Source of the DNA: a virus | Strand: one strand, 5' to 3' | DNA: 37,331 nt | Virus record (IMG/VR): IMGVR_UViG_3300037993_000152 | Location: 1-37,331 of that record | In this document: positions 19,886 through 28,370 of the stretch, one piece after another | Layout: each line of letters opens with the position of its first letter | Position numbering within the stretch: the stretch's first letter is position 1 | Made by a program: the position numbers and the translations under genes | Notes under the pieces: generated by a model | Seen by the model: the letters and a program-made list of their open reading frames with translations, nothing else | What the model was told of the DNA's origin: nothing | Database searches by the model: none

Positions 19886-20613
19886 GTATCATTTACGAAC
19901 CAGCCGGCAGGGCTCGGGAATATGCACCGTTAGCAGCCAACCTTTATAAAGGATGCGGCCATGCTTGCGTTTATTGCTATGCTGCTGCGGCAACCAGAAC
20001 CGACAGGCAGAAGTTTATCGGTGACCCGCATCCACGATACAAAGCCTTATCCGAACTTCAGAAGGATGCAGGCAAGCGAAGGGGCGACAAGACTCCCGTA
20101 TTGCTATCGTTTACCACAGATCCTTTTCAGCCCATTGAAATGGATCACGGCATCACCCGGGAGGCCATCAAGATCCTGCATGCCAATGGCATCCCAGTAC
20201 AAATCCTGACCAAGGGCGGCATGAGGGCGGCTAGAGACTTTGATCTACTCGGCCAAGAACCAGGAGACGCATTTGCAACCACGCTGACGTTGCTCGATCC
20301 TGCACAGTCACTCGAGTGGGAACCGGGCGCCGCTTTGCCGGACGATAGAATCATGGCTATCAAGTTGGCGCACGCCCACGGCATCAAGACCTGGGTGAGT
20401 CTGGAGCCGGTCATTGACCCGGCGCAATCGCTGGAGATCATCAGGCGCACATTCAGTTTTGTCGATCTCTACAAAGTCGGGGTGCTTAACTACCACCCGA
20501 GAGCCAAGGAGATCGACTGGAAACAGTTCGGCCTAGATGCAATCGCATTGCTGAAGTATCACAACAAGGAATACATTATCAAGGACGACCTGAAGAAGCA
20601 TCTCGACGCATAA
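19882..20613 (+). CDS. SPL-type radical SAM protein
   Basis: This 243-residue protein carries the cluster motif C25xxxC29xxC32 in YKGCGHACVYC and the blocks of the spore photoproduct lyase-like family: LLSFTTDPFQPIE, ILHANGIPVQILTKGG and KTWVSLEPVIDP, plus a late FVDLYKVGVLNY. It is shorter than true spore photoproduct lyase (about 340 residues) and has no HTH region, so DNA-lesion repair cannot be assumed. Phage members are common and of unknown role. A strong terminator follows, so it forms a two-gene unit with the protein upstream. Confidence 0.85.
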   Translation: MSIIYEPAGRAREYAPLAANLYKGCGHACVYCYAAAATRTDRQKFIGDPHPRYKALSELQKDAGKRRGDKTPVLLSFTTDPFQPIEMDHGITREAIKILHANGIPVQILTKGGMRAARDFDLLGQEPGDAFATTLTLLDPAQSLEWEPGAALPDDRIMAIKLAHAHGIKTWVSLEPVIDPAQSLEIIRRTFSFVDLYKVGVLNYHPRAKEIDWKQFGLDAIALLKYHNKEYIIKDDLKKHLDA

Positions 20614-20627
20614 CTAAAAGCGAAACT

Positions 20628-20657
20628 ACCGCTCCTTAAACGGGGCGGTTTTTATTT
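20628..20657 (+). terminator. Intrinsic terminator before the terminase genes
   Basis: ACCGCTCC / GGGGCGGT is an 8-bp stem with a six-base loop followed by TTTTATTT. It lies 11 bases before the terminase small subunit start, so packaging genes need read-through or antitermination. Confidence 0.85.
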
Positions 20658-20668
20658 GGGGTGGGACC

Positions 20669-21178
20669 GTGGCAAAGAAAGAATTGAGTTTCTCAAACGT
20701 CAATGTCCCGACTAATGTCCTAGCCGACTTTTTAGGAATCTCAGTACGCCGAATCGATCAATTGGTAAAAGCCAGCGTGATAACTAAGCAGGCTAGCGGT
20801 GCGTTTCATTTCCGGTCAGCCGTTGATGAATACTACGTTTACAAGCTCGTGCCAAAAAAAAAGGTTGACTTTGACCACGAACATGCCCTTCACGAAAAAG
20901 CCAAGCGGCAGATGGCCGAAAATGAACTCGCATTATCAGAAGGCAAGTTGCACGATGCCGACGAGTGCGAAAAAATATACGCCAGCATGCTCGTAACCTT
21001 CAGAACGAGAATCCTGGCGATGGGGGCCAAGTGCGCTCCCAAAATCATCGGGCAGAAAAACATGGCGATCATCGCCGACATCATTAACGCAGAGGGATAT
21101 GAAGCTTTGGAGTCCTTGAGCCGAATCCCTGCTGAAAAATTAGGTGAAGCATATGAGGGAGAAAGCGGCCAGCCTTGA
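20669..21178 (+). CDS. terS: Terminase small subunit (Nu1-like)
   Basis: The GTG start gives a 169-residue protein. Residues ~10-45 form a winged HTH ([26 protein letters not shown]) that would bind the packaging site, followed by FRSAVDEYYVY and a long helical oligomerisation and terminase-binding region. It has the size and layout of Nu1-type small subunits and directly precedes a GpA-type large subunit, which it overlaps. The start is only 11 bases after a strong terminator. Confidence 0.85.
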   Translation: MAKKELSFSNVNVPTNVLADFLGISVRRIDQLVKASVITKQASGAFHFRSAVDEYYVYKLVPKKKVDFDHEHALHEKAKRQMAENELALSEGKLHDADECEKIYASMLVTFRTRILAMGAKCAPKIIGQKNMAIIADIINAEGYEALESLSRIPAEKLGEAYEGESGQP

Positions 21179-23018
21179 TTACAACCAGCGCGCTCGGCAG
21201 TATGTAACTCCCCCCAAACGACTGAAGATCAGCGAATGGGCCGATCAAAATAGAGTTTTATCCAGCGAGACCTCGGCGGAGCCTGGCCAGTGGAGAACGG
21301 ATCGAGCGCCATATCAGCGTGAGATCATGGATGCTATCACGCAGCCAGGCATTGAAAAAGTCGTGGTGATGAGCTGCGGCCAGGCGGGAAAAACGGAAAT
21401 CATCCTGAACACCATCGGTTATTACATTGATGTAGATCCCTGCCCGATCTTGATGATCCAACCCACGGAAGCGACTGCCGAGGACTATTCCAAACGCCGG
21501 GTATCATCGCTCATCCGGGACACCAAAGTTCTGGCCGATAAAGTATCAGACTCTAAGAGCCGGGACATCAATAACACGATTCTCATGAAAGTCTTCCCTG
21601 GTGGCTTCCTGTCGATGGGCGGCGCCAACTCGCCTGCTGGCTTGGCCAGCCGTCCGATCCGTATCTTACTCTGCGACGAGGTCGACCGCTACCCGGACAG
21701 CGCCGGCACGGAAGGCGACCCGATCCAGCTTGCGGAGAAGCGGACAATTACTTTCTGGAACCGGAAGAAGATTTACGTTTCCACCCCTGGCATCAAGGGT
21801 GTCTCCCGGATCGAGTTTGAATACGAATCGGGTACCCAGGAAGAGCGGCACCGCTGGTGTCCGCACTGCGGTGACCACGTTTTCATAAACCTCTACGGCA
21901 TGATCTACAACGCCCATCAGGATCCCAAGGGCAACTGGCTGGTGGAGAACGTTGTCTTCCGCTGCCCGTATTGCCTGGAAGAGGCGGATGAGATCAACTG
22001 GAAAGCCCAGGAGGGCCAATGGTTTGCGCAGAACCCCGATGTCAAAGGAGTCCGGAGCTTTCGGTTAAATTCTTTCGTATCCCCCTGGACCTCCTGGACG
22101 GAGATCATAACCGAATATCTAAGAGTCAAGGACGACCCCGAGCAGTACAAGGTTTTCGTCAACACCGTCCTCGGTGAACCCTATGAAGTCAAGGGGGAGA
22201 TCGAGAACGAGGAATACCTGGTCAAACGCCGCGAACAGTACGCCGCCGAACTCCCGGACGGTGTTTTGCTTCTGACTGCAGCCGTGGATGTGCAGGATCG
22301 CTGGTTGGAATTCGAGGTCTGCGGTTGGGGCAAAGGGGAAGAGTCCTGGGGCATCAAACATGGGGTAATCATGGGCGCGCCGGATAAGCCTGAGACCTGG
22401 CAGACCATCGATGACATTCTAAAGGCCACGTACAGATTCGCCGATGGTCTGGGCCTGACAGTGGCCTGCGCTTGCATTGACTCCGGCGGTCATTACACGT
22501 CCAGGGTCTACGATTACTGCAAACTCAACGAGGGTCGCAGGATTTTTGCCATCAAGGGCCAGGGTGGATCAGGTATCCCACTCATTCATCACATCACCCG
22601 GACCAAGAAAGAGAATGCCGCCTTGATCATCCTTGGCGTTGACGAGGGCAAGACGGCTGTCATAAATAGCCTCAAGGTACAGACACCGGGACCGTTCTAC
22701 TGCCACTTTCCGCTCGGAACCGATTACGACGTGAATTACTTCCAGGGTCTGATCTCGGAGCGGCTAGTCCAGCGAAAATACAGAGGACGAATCACGATGA
22801 ATTGGGAGAAGGTCTCCGCAGAGGCGCGTAACGAACCCTTCGACATTCGGAACTATGCCCGGGCGGCCATGAAACTGATTGTCCCGGTATCGGATAAAGG
22901 ATTTTTGGCGCTGGAGAAGCGCCTGCAAGCGGCACGTAGCGGAAGCATAATAATTTCGACACCAACGAAACAGAAGCCGAGTCGAGTTATCAGAAGCAAT
23001 CTGGATGGAGGGATTTAA
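21153..23018 (+). CDS. terL: Terminase large subunit (GpA family)
   Basis: This 621-residue packaging motor and nuclease has a Walker A at C75GQAGKT81 and a Walker B ILLCDE near 171-176. It continues with KKIYVSTPGIKG, a zinc-binding WCPHCGD...CPYC segment (~225-265), and C-terminal nuclease blocks (LTAAVDVQDRWLEFEV, CACIDSGGHYTSRVYDYC, FPLGTDYDVNYFQGLISE). It cuts concatemers at cos or pac and drives DNA into the prohead. ATG 21153 is chosen because AGGTG lies close upstream; GTG 21144 is an alternative. In lambda-like phages gpW and portal come next; here a 9-kb island intervenes. Confidence 0.95.
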   Translation: MREKAASLDYNQRARQYVTPPKRLKISEWADQNRVLSSETSAEPGQWRTDRAPYQREIMDAITQPGIEKVVVMSCGQAGKTEIILNTIGYYIDVDPCPILMIQPTEATAEDYSKRRVSSLIRDTKVLADKVSDSKSRDINNTILMKVFPGGFLSMGGANSPAGLASRPIRILLCDEVDRYPDSAGTEGDPIQLAEKRTITFWNRKKIYVSTPGIKGVSRIEFEYESGTQEERHRWCPHCGDHVFINLYGMIYNAHQDPKGNWLVENVVFRCPYCLEEADEINWKAQEGQWFAQNPDVKGVRSFRLNSFVSPWTSWTEIITEYLRVKDDPEQYKVFVNTVLGEPYEVKGEIENEEYLVKRREQYAAELPDGVLLLTAAVDVQDRWLEFEVCGWGKGEESWGIKHGVIMGAPDKPETWQTIDDILKATYRFADGLGLTVACACIDSGGHYTSRVYDYCKLNEGRRIFAIKGQGGSGIPLIHHITRTKKENAALIILGVDEGKTAVINSLKVQTPGPFYCHFPLGTDYDVNYFQGLISERLVQRKYRGRITMNWEKVSAEARNEPFDIRNYARAAMKLIVPVSDKGFLALEKRLQAARSGSIIISTPTKQKPSRVIRSNLDGGI

Positions 23019-24584
23019 ATGCCTGAACCACAGGTGATGTTTCTCAAGGCGGCAAACGGAGTATCGGTGCCCTTCCTCGTCGTGCAGGATGAGGCCGGCA
23101 ATTATCAGATGGCCACCACTCTGCTTGACGCAGACGGAAACCAGATCGCTTTCACCGGAGCCGGCGAGATCAAGGCCGTTATCGACAGCGCGGAAGTCAA
23201 CGTCGATGGAGCCTTGACTATTGCTGACGGGGCGGACGTTACCCTGGGCAGCAAGGGGGATGCTGCGGTTAATAACCCGACATCGTCGGCCACGGAGATC
23301 GCCCTTCTCAAGGGACTGCTCGAGCAGCTTCAGGGCACTGGCACGGGGAGCACTCCTACCACGCTTTCTGGTAGTATAGTTCCAGATGCTCAGTCGTTGC
23401 CGACCCATATTTATGATCCCGTAAGTGGCAAAATAGTTGGCATAGATCAGTACAACAATCTTAAAGTAGCAATGATGAATGCCTTTAGTGCCTTGGTGGA
23501 CTCAATGGCAGTCGTCCCATTTATCGGAACTTCCACAGCGGGAACATGGACAGGCGGCATACTGGTAACATCTACCTCCGGTGGGTACATCCAGATCGCC
23601 GTGGATGCCGATGTGACCGATCCGGTGGGCGTACAATACCAGACAGCCACAATCGGTTCAGCAGGCACTGCTATAGCTGTTGCCACCGCGCTACAGACGG
23701 GCATCCGGGTACTCGGCGGCATCTATCAGAGCGTTACGGTGTCTGCTGCCATGGGCGCGTACGTGATCGCATCGGCCACCCAGGGGTTTGGGTCTAAGGT
23801 CAGAATCATTGCGGCAGTCTCCGGTGATATTGCCGTTGCGCTCAACCTTACCGCCGCCACTGGCGCAACCAACAGCGACGGCACGATAGGCACCCAGGTG
23901 AGTACTACCAATCCTCTGCCTGAGCAGATCGTAGGAACAACTATAGCCAGCAGATCCTCAACGGTGACGGCTACGGCGGGTGTCCTGACGAGTGGGGCAT
24001 CTCCGATTACCAACATCACAGGATTGACCACGCCGCAGCTCAAAATCTCTGTTGATGCCAATGTGGGCTATGGAGATTCGCCTACCTATTTCAATGTTAC
24101 ACTGACCACCACCGGCGCCCACACGGGAGCACTGGTAGCCACGGCGATTACCAACGCTATAGCGGCGCTGACAGGTATCTACGCCTCCGTAGTCTGTACT
24201 TACAGCGGCGGCGTCTATGTCATTACATCAAGTACGACCGGCGTATCGTCGAGGGTGCGGGTGACGCTGGGCAATGCCGACGACTGCGCAGCGGCTCTGA
24301 ACCTGACCGGATCTACTGGCGCATTGGCCGCAGATGGCAATAGCCTCTTGACAACCAGTTTTATCAGTACAACGCCTGGACGCTCCATCCTAGCGGTTAA
24401 ACCGAGCGTGGCGGGGATTCTTTACTGCGTCATCAATAATGTGTCCGGCTATCTCCAGAGTGGGATCAAATTGACCGCAAATGCATGGTGGACGTGTGAT
24501 ATACCTATCCTGCCTAACATCCCGTACAACCTGCAGTTTGACACTGCTGGAATTGTCACAGTTGAATGGGAGGTGGGAGTATAA
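23019..24584 (+). CDS. Virion structural/adhesin protein with internal duplication
   Basis: The 521-residue protein follows the terminase directly, with GGAGGGA upstream. After an N-terminal domain (MFLKAANGVSVPFLVVQDEAGNYQM), two related beta-rich modules of about 110 residues follow. Each has IQIAVDADV or LKISVDANVG, then a TAI..ALTGIY / TGIRVLGGIY helix, a YVI(A/T)S block and a final ALNLT(A/G)..GA motif; such modules occur in phage tail and sheath proteins. Thr/Ser/Gly-rich sequence and lack of cysteine catalytic motifs fit an exposed structural protein. Whether it is a tail fibre, head fibre or neck protein cannot be read. No signal peptide is present. Confidence 0.7.
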   Translation: MPEPQVMFLKAANGVSVPFLVVQDEAGNYQMATTLLDADGNQIAFTGAGEIKAVIDSAEVNVDGALTIADGADVTLGSKGDAAVNNPTSSATEIALLKGLLEQLQGTGTGSTPTTLSGSIVPDAQSLPTHIYDPVSGKIVGIDQYNNLKVAMMNAFSALVDSMAVVPFIGTSTAGTWTGGILVTSTSGGYIQIAVDADVTDPVGVQYQTATIGSAGTAIAVATALQTGIRVLGGIYQSVTVSAAMGAYVIASATQGFGSKVRIIAAVSGDIAVALNLTAATGATNSDGTIGTQVSTTNPLPEQIVGTTIASRSSTVTATAGVLTSGASPITNITGLTTPQLKISVDANVGYGDSPTYFNVTLTTTGAHTGALVATAITNAIAALTGIYASVVCTYSGGVYVITSSTTGVSSRVRVTLGNADDCAAALNLTGSTGALAADGNSLLTTSFISTTPGRSILAVKPSVAGILYCVINNVSGYLQSGIKLTANAWWTCDIPILPNIPYNLQFDTAGIVTVEWEVGV

Positions 24585-25459
24585 TGGCTGGTCCTATGCA
24601 GGGAACTGTAAATTTATACGAACAGATCAAATTCGCTCCCGCGAACCACGGAGCGGTGGATACAGGAGGTCTTTTCGGGATTCTCTCCATAACGGCGACC
24701 TCCGAGGCGTCCGGGGTGGGCAATGCTGATGGTTCTGTGGCGATCACGGCAATCAGTAAGTCCATGACCGTCAACGATGTTGTGGTAGCGGCGGGAGATC
24801 CTAGGGTGACTTTCAACAGGTGCGGCGCTCGCATGGTGACCAATCCCAGCGCGATAGGTGCTGGCGCCACTTTGCATTTACGGGCTTACATCGACTCTCA
24901 GGATACCAGCCACATGCTGTTCGATGTGACCTACAGCGCAACGGGAGCCCAATACAATGTGAATGATCTGATTGCCTATGGGACTGTGGGCAACGGAGCG
25001 GGCAATCTTTCCACCGCCGCCTTTGCTTCTCTGCTCGACGGTGGAGCGCATACGCTTTATTTCTTCTTCTGGTGCTCCGGTGGCACTCCGACGGCGACCA
25101 TCACCGCCGCCTCGACGGATTTGGTGTACGCTATTGGGACGACTGTCGAGCCTGCAACCGCCAACGAGCAGGAGTTTTGCCAGATCGCCTTCACCGGCCA
25201 TATATCGGGATTGGCTGTTCTAACTATTGCAACAGCCACGACCGACACGGCAAACATGAAGATATATAATAACACCACGTTCTCACTAAATATATCCACT
25301 TACCTAACTTCAGGGACGGGTGGCGCTAGCAATGGTGGTTATCTTGCTTTGTTGCTGAATCTTACTCAAATCTACGATTATCTGTCGCTCAAGGGTTATG
25401 CCAGCGGAGCTAATGACCTCTGTTACTTCTCGGGCTTCAATTACGTGCTTAATGTTTAA
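24584..25459 (+). CDS. Virion structural/adhesin-like protein
   Basis: ATG 24584 overlaps the previous TAA (TAATG) with GGTGGGAG upstream. The 291 residues are beta-rich and low in charge (GSVAITAISKSMTVNDVVVAA, AGATLHLRAYIDSQDTSHMLFDVTY, NLSTAAFASLLDGGAHTLYFFFWCSGG), like phage fibre or decoration proteins. I do not recognise a named family. Its coupling to the upstream gene and the hydrolase downstream suggests that the three form one receptor-binding or surface-degrading set. Confidence 0.6.
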   Translation: MAGPMQGTVNLYEQIKFAPANHGAVDTGGLFGILSITATSEASGVGNADGSVAITAISKSMTVNDVVVAAGDPRVTFNRCGARMVTNPSAIGAGATLHLRAYIDSQDTSHMLFDVTYSATGAQYNVNDLIAYGTVGNGAGNLSTAAFASLLDGGAHTLYFFFWCSGGTPTATITAASTDLVYAIGTTVEPATANEQEFCQIAFTGHISGLAVLTIATATTDTANMKIYNNTTFSLNISTYLTSGTGGASNGGYLALLLNLTQIYDYLSLKGYASGANDLCYFSGFNYVLNV

Positions 25460-25470
25460 GGAGGGCTGAC

Positions 25471-27417
25471 ATGGGCAGACCGCTTGTCTCACTCACATCC
25501 ACCAGGCAGCCCGTAGCGAGGAGTCCGGTCGCGCAGCGTCACACCGTATCATCAAGGGAATTAGCCTACCTCCCGCGTTGGCGCGGCTTTGGCCTGCCGG
25601 ATCTGGATACTGAAAAAGTGCCGTTTAATCAGAGCGACTTTCAGATTATCGCTCAATACGGCTTCAACTTCGTCCGATTAGCTATGGGGTATCAATATAT
25701 TACATCCCCCATTACTACTTCCCAGGCGGCTGCTCCGGGAGCCGAGATGATCTACGTCAATGCTCTGACTGTGGCAATCCCCTCTGGATACAAAGTCATT
25801 TTCGGCATCACGGGAAGCACTGTCGTCACGACGCTGTCTGCTCCAGCCAATATAGGAGATACCAGTTTGACCGTGTCTGCTATCAAGACTGCCATACCGT
25901 CTGGCGAGGTGAGCTACTCGGTGCTCGATCCCGTCGCTCTGGGCTACATAGACCAGGCGATCTCCTGGTGCCTCTCGCTGGGCATCCATGTGATGCTGGA
26001 CATGCACGAGACGCTGGGATACAGCGTATTGAACCCATCTCAGAGCCCGTCCCTGTGGTTAGACTATGGGTGTATGCTGACACTGGCTCAACACTGGTCT
26101 ACCTTGGCGACAAGGTACAAGGGCATCTCCAGTACTCAACTATCGTTCAATTTGCTCAACGAACCGGAGGGAATTAACCACATCAATTATGCCGGTGTGA
26201 TTAAGATAGTGATCAATGCGGTGAAAGCGGTCGATCCTACTCGAAAGATGTTCTGCGACGGGATGCCGACTGCTCTGGTGCCGACACCGGAACTGATCGG
26301 GACAGGTGTGGGGCAGGCTTATCACGGACTCTATACTCCCATGACACTTTCGCACTATGGGGCGATATGGCTCACAAACTGGTCGGAATTTGCTGTCCCG
26401 GCATGGCCTGATACTCTTTTTGTGAACATGCTGTGGGGAAACGACTACCCGGACTACATTCTGCCTGTTATCGTTAAAGGCACTTTCTCGCCGGGAGACA
26501 CCATTTCGCTCAATATCTCACAGTGTAACATCCGTGCTCAGTACCAGATCTGGGACGCGGACAACAATATTCTCGTAGTTGACACTGGACTTTTAACGAT
26601 GACATCCAGCGGCCCCGGAACGCCTTACGAAGATCCGATCTGGCACGTCTGGTCGAACATCAATCTCGGTGTTGTGGCGACCGGCACAGTGACAGAGGCA
26701 ACCACCCAACTAGAAATTAGAGTCCCGAACGGTAACTGGTCAACGATAGCAAACATCACAACATACAACCACGGGAATACCGCCGTGCTTACTCCAAACA
26801 CCACAGAGATGGCGGGGTACTATGGACTTCCGGCAACAACTTTAACTCTGGACGACGAGGGAAATTATGTCCCGGCTGATTCCAACTGGAACATTGACAC
26901 GATCAGAGAATTGGTCAAGGCGTGGTCTGATCTGCTCACCAAGCGAGGTATCGACATCATGTCCACCGAGGGCGGGGTGTTCCACACTGTTCCTGAGAGC
27001 ATTGCATTAGCTGCCCTATCAGACCATCTCCAAGTGCTTAAGGAGTTCAGCATCGGCTTCACGATCTGGATGTTGAGAGGCAATTTCGGGGTGTTCGACT
27101 CCGGCAGGAACATGACAGGGATTTGCAACGTTAACGGCACCACGGTAACATTCGTTTCGGGAACGGCGACGGGGATGGGGGCGCAGACGGCGTTCTTCTT
27201 CTGGCCTCCGGGACAGACGATCACGCTTCCTAATGGTGTTTTTACAATAACTGCAGTTGACCCAAGCTTGTCATTCCTGACACTGACAGCATCGGCAGGA
27301 GTGCAGAATGGGGTGGCGTTCAGTTATGGGAACACCAATTATGAAACTGTCACATTCCCGGATGAATCGGTGCATTATCTGGACACGGCAATGATGAGTT
27401 TGTTACAGAGTTATTGA
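25471..27417 (+). CDS. GH5-type glycoside hydrolase, virion-associated
   Basis: The 648-residue protein has a TIM-barrel hydrolase interrupted by phage-type inserts. Early barrel strands (FQIIAQYGFNFVRLAMGY), DMHETLGY, the acid/base N230E231P232 in FNLLNEP and the nucleophile E500 in MSTEGG are the GH5 (cellulase family) signatures. Two beta repeats (GAEMIYVNALTVAIPSG and IGDTSLTVSAIKTAIPSG, residues ~90-147) and an Ig-like insert (~340-425) are added, and a C-terminal beta domain follows. No signal peptide is seen, so it is probably carried on the particle to cut a beta-glycan capsule or wall polymer. The start ATG has AAGGAGGG. Confidence 0.8.
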   Translation: MGRPLVSLTSTRQPVARSPVAQRHTVSSRELAYLPRWRGFGLPDLDTEKVPFNQSDFQIIAQYGFNFVRLAMGYQYITSPITTSQAAAPGAEMIYVNALTVAIPSGYKVIFGITGSTVVTTLSAPANIGDTSLTVSAIKTAIPSGEVSYSVLDPVALGYIDQAISWCLSLGIHVMLDMHETLGYSVLNPSQSPSLWLDYGCMLTLAQHWSTLATRYKGISSTQLSFNLLNEPEGINHINYAGVIKIVINAVKAVDPTRKMFCDGMPTALVPTPELIGTGVGQAYHGLYTPMTLSHYGAIWLTNWSEFAVPAWPDTLFVNMLWGNDYPDYILPVIVKGTFSPGDTISLNISQCNIRAQYQIWDADNNILVVDTGLLTMTSSGPGTPYEDPIWHVWSNINLGVVATGTVTEATTQLEIRVPNGNWSTIANITTYNHGNTAVLTPNTTEMAGYYGLPATTLTLDDEGNYVPADSNWNIDTIRELVKAWSDLLTKRGIDIMSTEGGVFHTVPESIALAALSDHLQVLKEFSIGFTIWMLRGNFGVFDSGRNMTGICNVNGTTVTFVSGTATGMGAQTAFFFWPPGQTITLPNGVFTITAVDPSLSFLTLTASAGVQNGVAFSYGNTNYETVTFPDESVHYLDTAMMSLLQSY

Positions 27418-27420
27418 GCA

Positions 27421-27458
27421 CGCCTTCCCATAATATGCTAATATTATATGGGGAGGCG
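27421..27458 (+). promoter_or_regulatory. Long hairpin enclosing the Shine-Dalgarno of the next gene
   Basis: CGCCTTCCCATAATAT (27421-27436) pairs with ATATTATATGGGGAGGCG (27441-27458), with one bulge and one G-T pair, around a 4-base loop. The GGGGAGG that serves ATG 27464 is inside the 3' arm. No T-run follows, so it is not a terminator on the plus strand. It would block translation from read-through transcripts but not from a start inside the hairpin. Confidence 0.7.
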
Positions 27459-27463
27459 AGATC

Positions 27464-28153
27464 ATGAACATCTACCAGAGTGGCATCTATTTAGACGAGA
27501 ATCCTGGTTGGCACGAAGAAGATTCACCCTGGAAGGCAAAGCAGATTCTTGGCATGCTGGATAGGCATGAATTGCCGATAAGCACAATATGCGAGGTCGG
27601 TTGTGGTGCTGGAGAGATTCTGAAGCAGCTACAGAACAAACTAGATGGTGATCATAACTTTTATGGTTATGATATATCACCACAAGCATACGAACTGTGC
27701 AGCAAAAAGAGCAACGACAAACTGATTTATTACTTAAAGGACTTCACGAAAGAGGATTGTTATTACAATCTGCTTTTAATAATGGACGTTGTTGAACACA
27801 TTGAAGATTATTTTAATTTCTTGCGATCTATTAGGATAAGGGGGCAATATAAGATATTTCAGTTTCCCCTGGACATGAACGCTCTTAACATCATTGTCCA
27901 CAGGTTGATAAGCACCATGAGAAATAAATATGGGCATATCCATTATTTCACTAAAGAAATCGCTTTGGAGATTTTAAAAGATACTGGATATGAAGTGATA
28001 GACTACTTTTATACCCGGTCATTCGATCTTGATTCGCCAAAAACATTAACAGCTTCAGTCTATCGGGCGACCCAGAAAGGTTTGTTTGCAATTAATAAAG
28101 ATTTAGCCGCACGTCTAATCGGTGGCCCCTCGTTGTTAGTATTAGCAAAATAA
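27464..28153 (+). CDS. Class I SAM methyltransferase, AT-rich
   Basis: The 229 residues show a type-11/23 methyltransferase: motif I EVGCGAGEIL (44-53), YGYDISPQAYELC, LLIMDVVEHIEDYFNF with the post-II VVEH, and YFTKEIALEILKDTGYEV. The family methylates small molecules, sugars or lipids; genes like this often lie in polysaccharide loci. The gene is visibly richer in A and T than its neighbours, which suggests recent transfer. Its ribosome binding site is inside a strong hairpin, so its expression is separate from the virion genes upstream. Confidence 0.8.
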   Translation: MNIYQSGIYLDENPGWHEEDSPWKAKQILGMLDRHELPISTICEVGCGAGEILKQLQNKLDGDHNFYGYDISPQAYELCSKKSNDKLIYYLKDFTKEDCYYNLLLIMDVVEHIEDYFNFLRSIRIRGQYKIFQFPLDMNALNIIVHRLISTMRNKYGHIHYFTKEIALEILKDTGYEVIDYFYTRSFDLDSPKTLTASVYRATQKGLFAINKDLAARLIGGPSLLVLAK

Positions 28154-28227
28154 TTCCTTCTCGCGCTAACGGAAAGGCTATTGCGGAGGAGCAGATCGGG
28201 TCTTTTGTCCCGAATAAATGTTCCGTT

Positions 28228-28257
28228 TTGACTATGTAAATAGTGACATGGTATGGT
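28228..28257 (+). promoter_or_regulatory. Promoter of the recombinase leader
   Basis: TTGACT (28228-28233) and TATGGT (28252-28257) are 18 bases apart. A start near 28264 would place the first base of the transcript at the first arm of the structured leader. Promoter strength is uncertain because the -10 box is 4/6. Confidence 0.55.
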
Positions 28258-28263
28258 GTAGCA

Positions 28264-28370
28264 TGAAAGCAGGCTTTGCCCGGACTGATCATCTGGGCGA
28301 GAGGCGTCCCCGTAGGCGCTGCCTGCTTTCACTACGGGACCACAAAAATACCTTACGGGAGGTACATACC
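28264..28370 (+). ncRNA. Structured, pseudoknot-capable leader of the recombinase
   Basis: P1 is an 11-bp perfect pair TGAAAGCAGGC (28264-28274) / GCCTGCTTTCA (28321-28331). P2 inside it is GCCCGGA / TCTGGGC (28278-28284 / 28292-28298) with a 7-base loop. GTCCCCGTAG (28306-28315), inside the P1 loop, pairs with CTACGGGAC (28332-28340), directly after P1, forming a pseudoknot with one bulged C. The same segment can instead pair with TACGGGA (28354-28360), which overlaps the GGGAGG of the recombinase. TACCT/AGGTA also closes a small hairpin around that ribosome binding site. It does not match a riboswitch class that I know. Confidence 0.6.

Noticed and set aside
22764-23408. A 214-codon minus-strand frame opposite the terminase/fibre junction
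   Set aside because: It crosses two well-supported plus-strand genes, lacks a ribosome binding site and has no recognisable domain.
27421-27458. dif/XerCD-type recombination site
   Set aside because: The left arm resembles a dif XerC arm (CTTCC.A.AA), but the right arm matches only four bases and the centre is 10 instead of 6 bases. No second copy was found downstream. The hairpin reading is simpler.
28285-28291. Hammerhead ribozyme core in the recombinase leader
   Set aside because: CTGATCA is close to the CUGAUGA core, but the GAAA partner and cleavage-site stems are missing.
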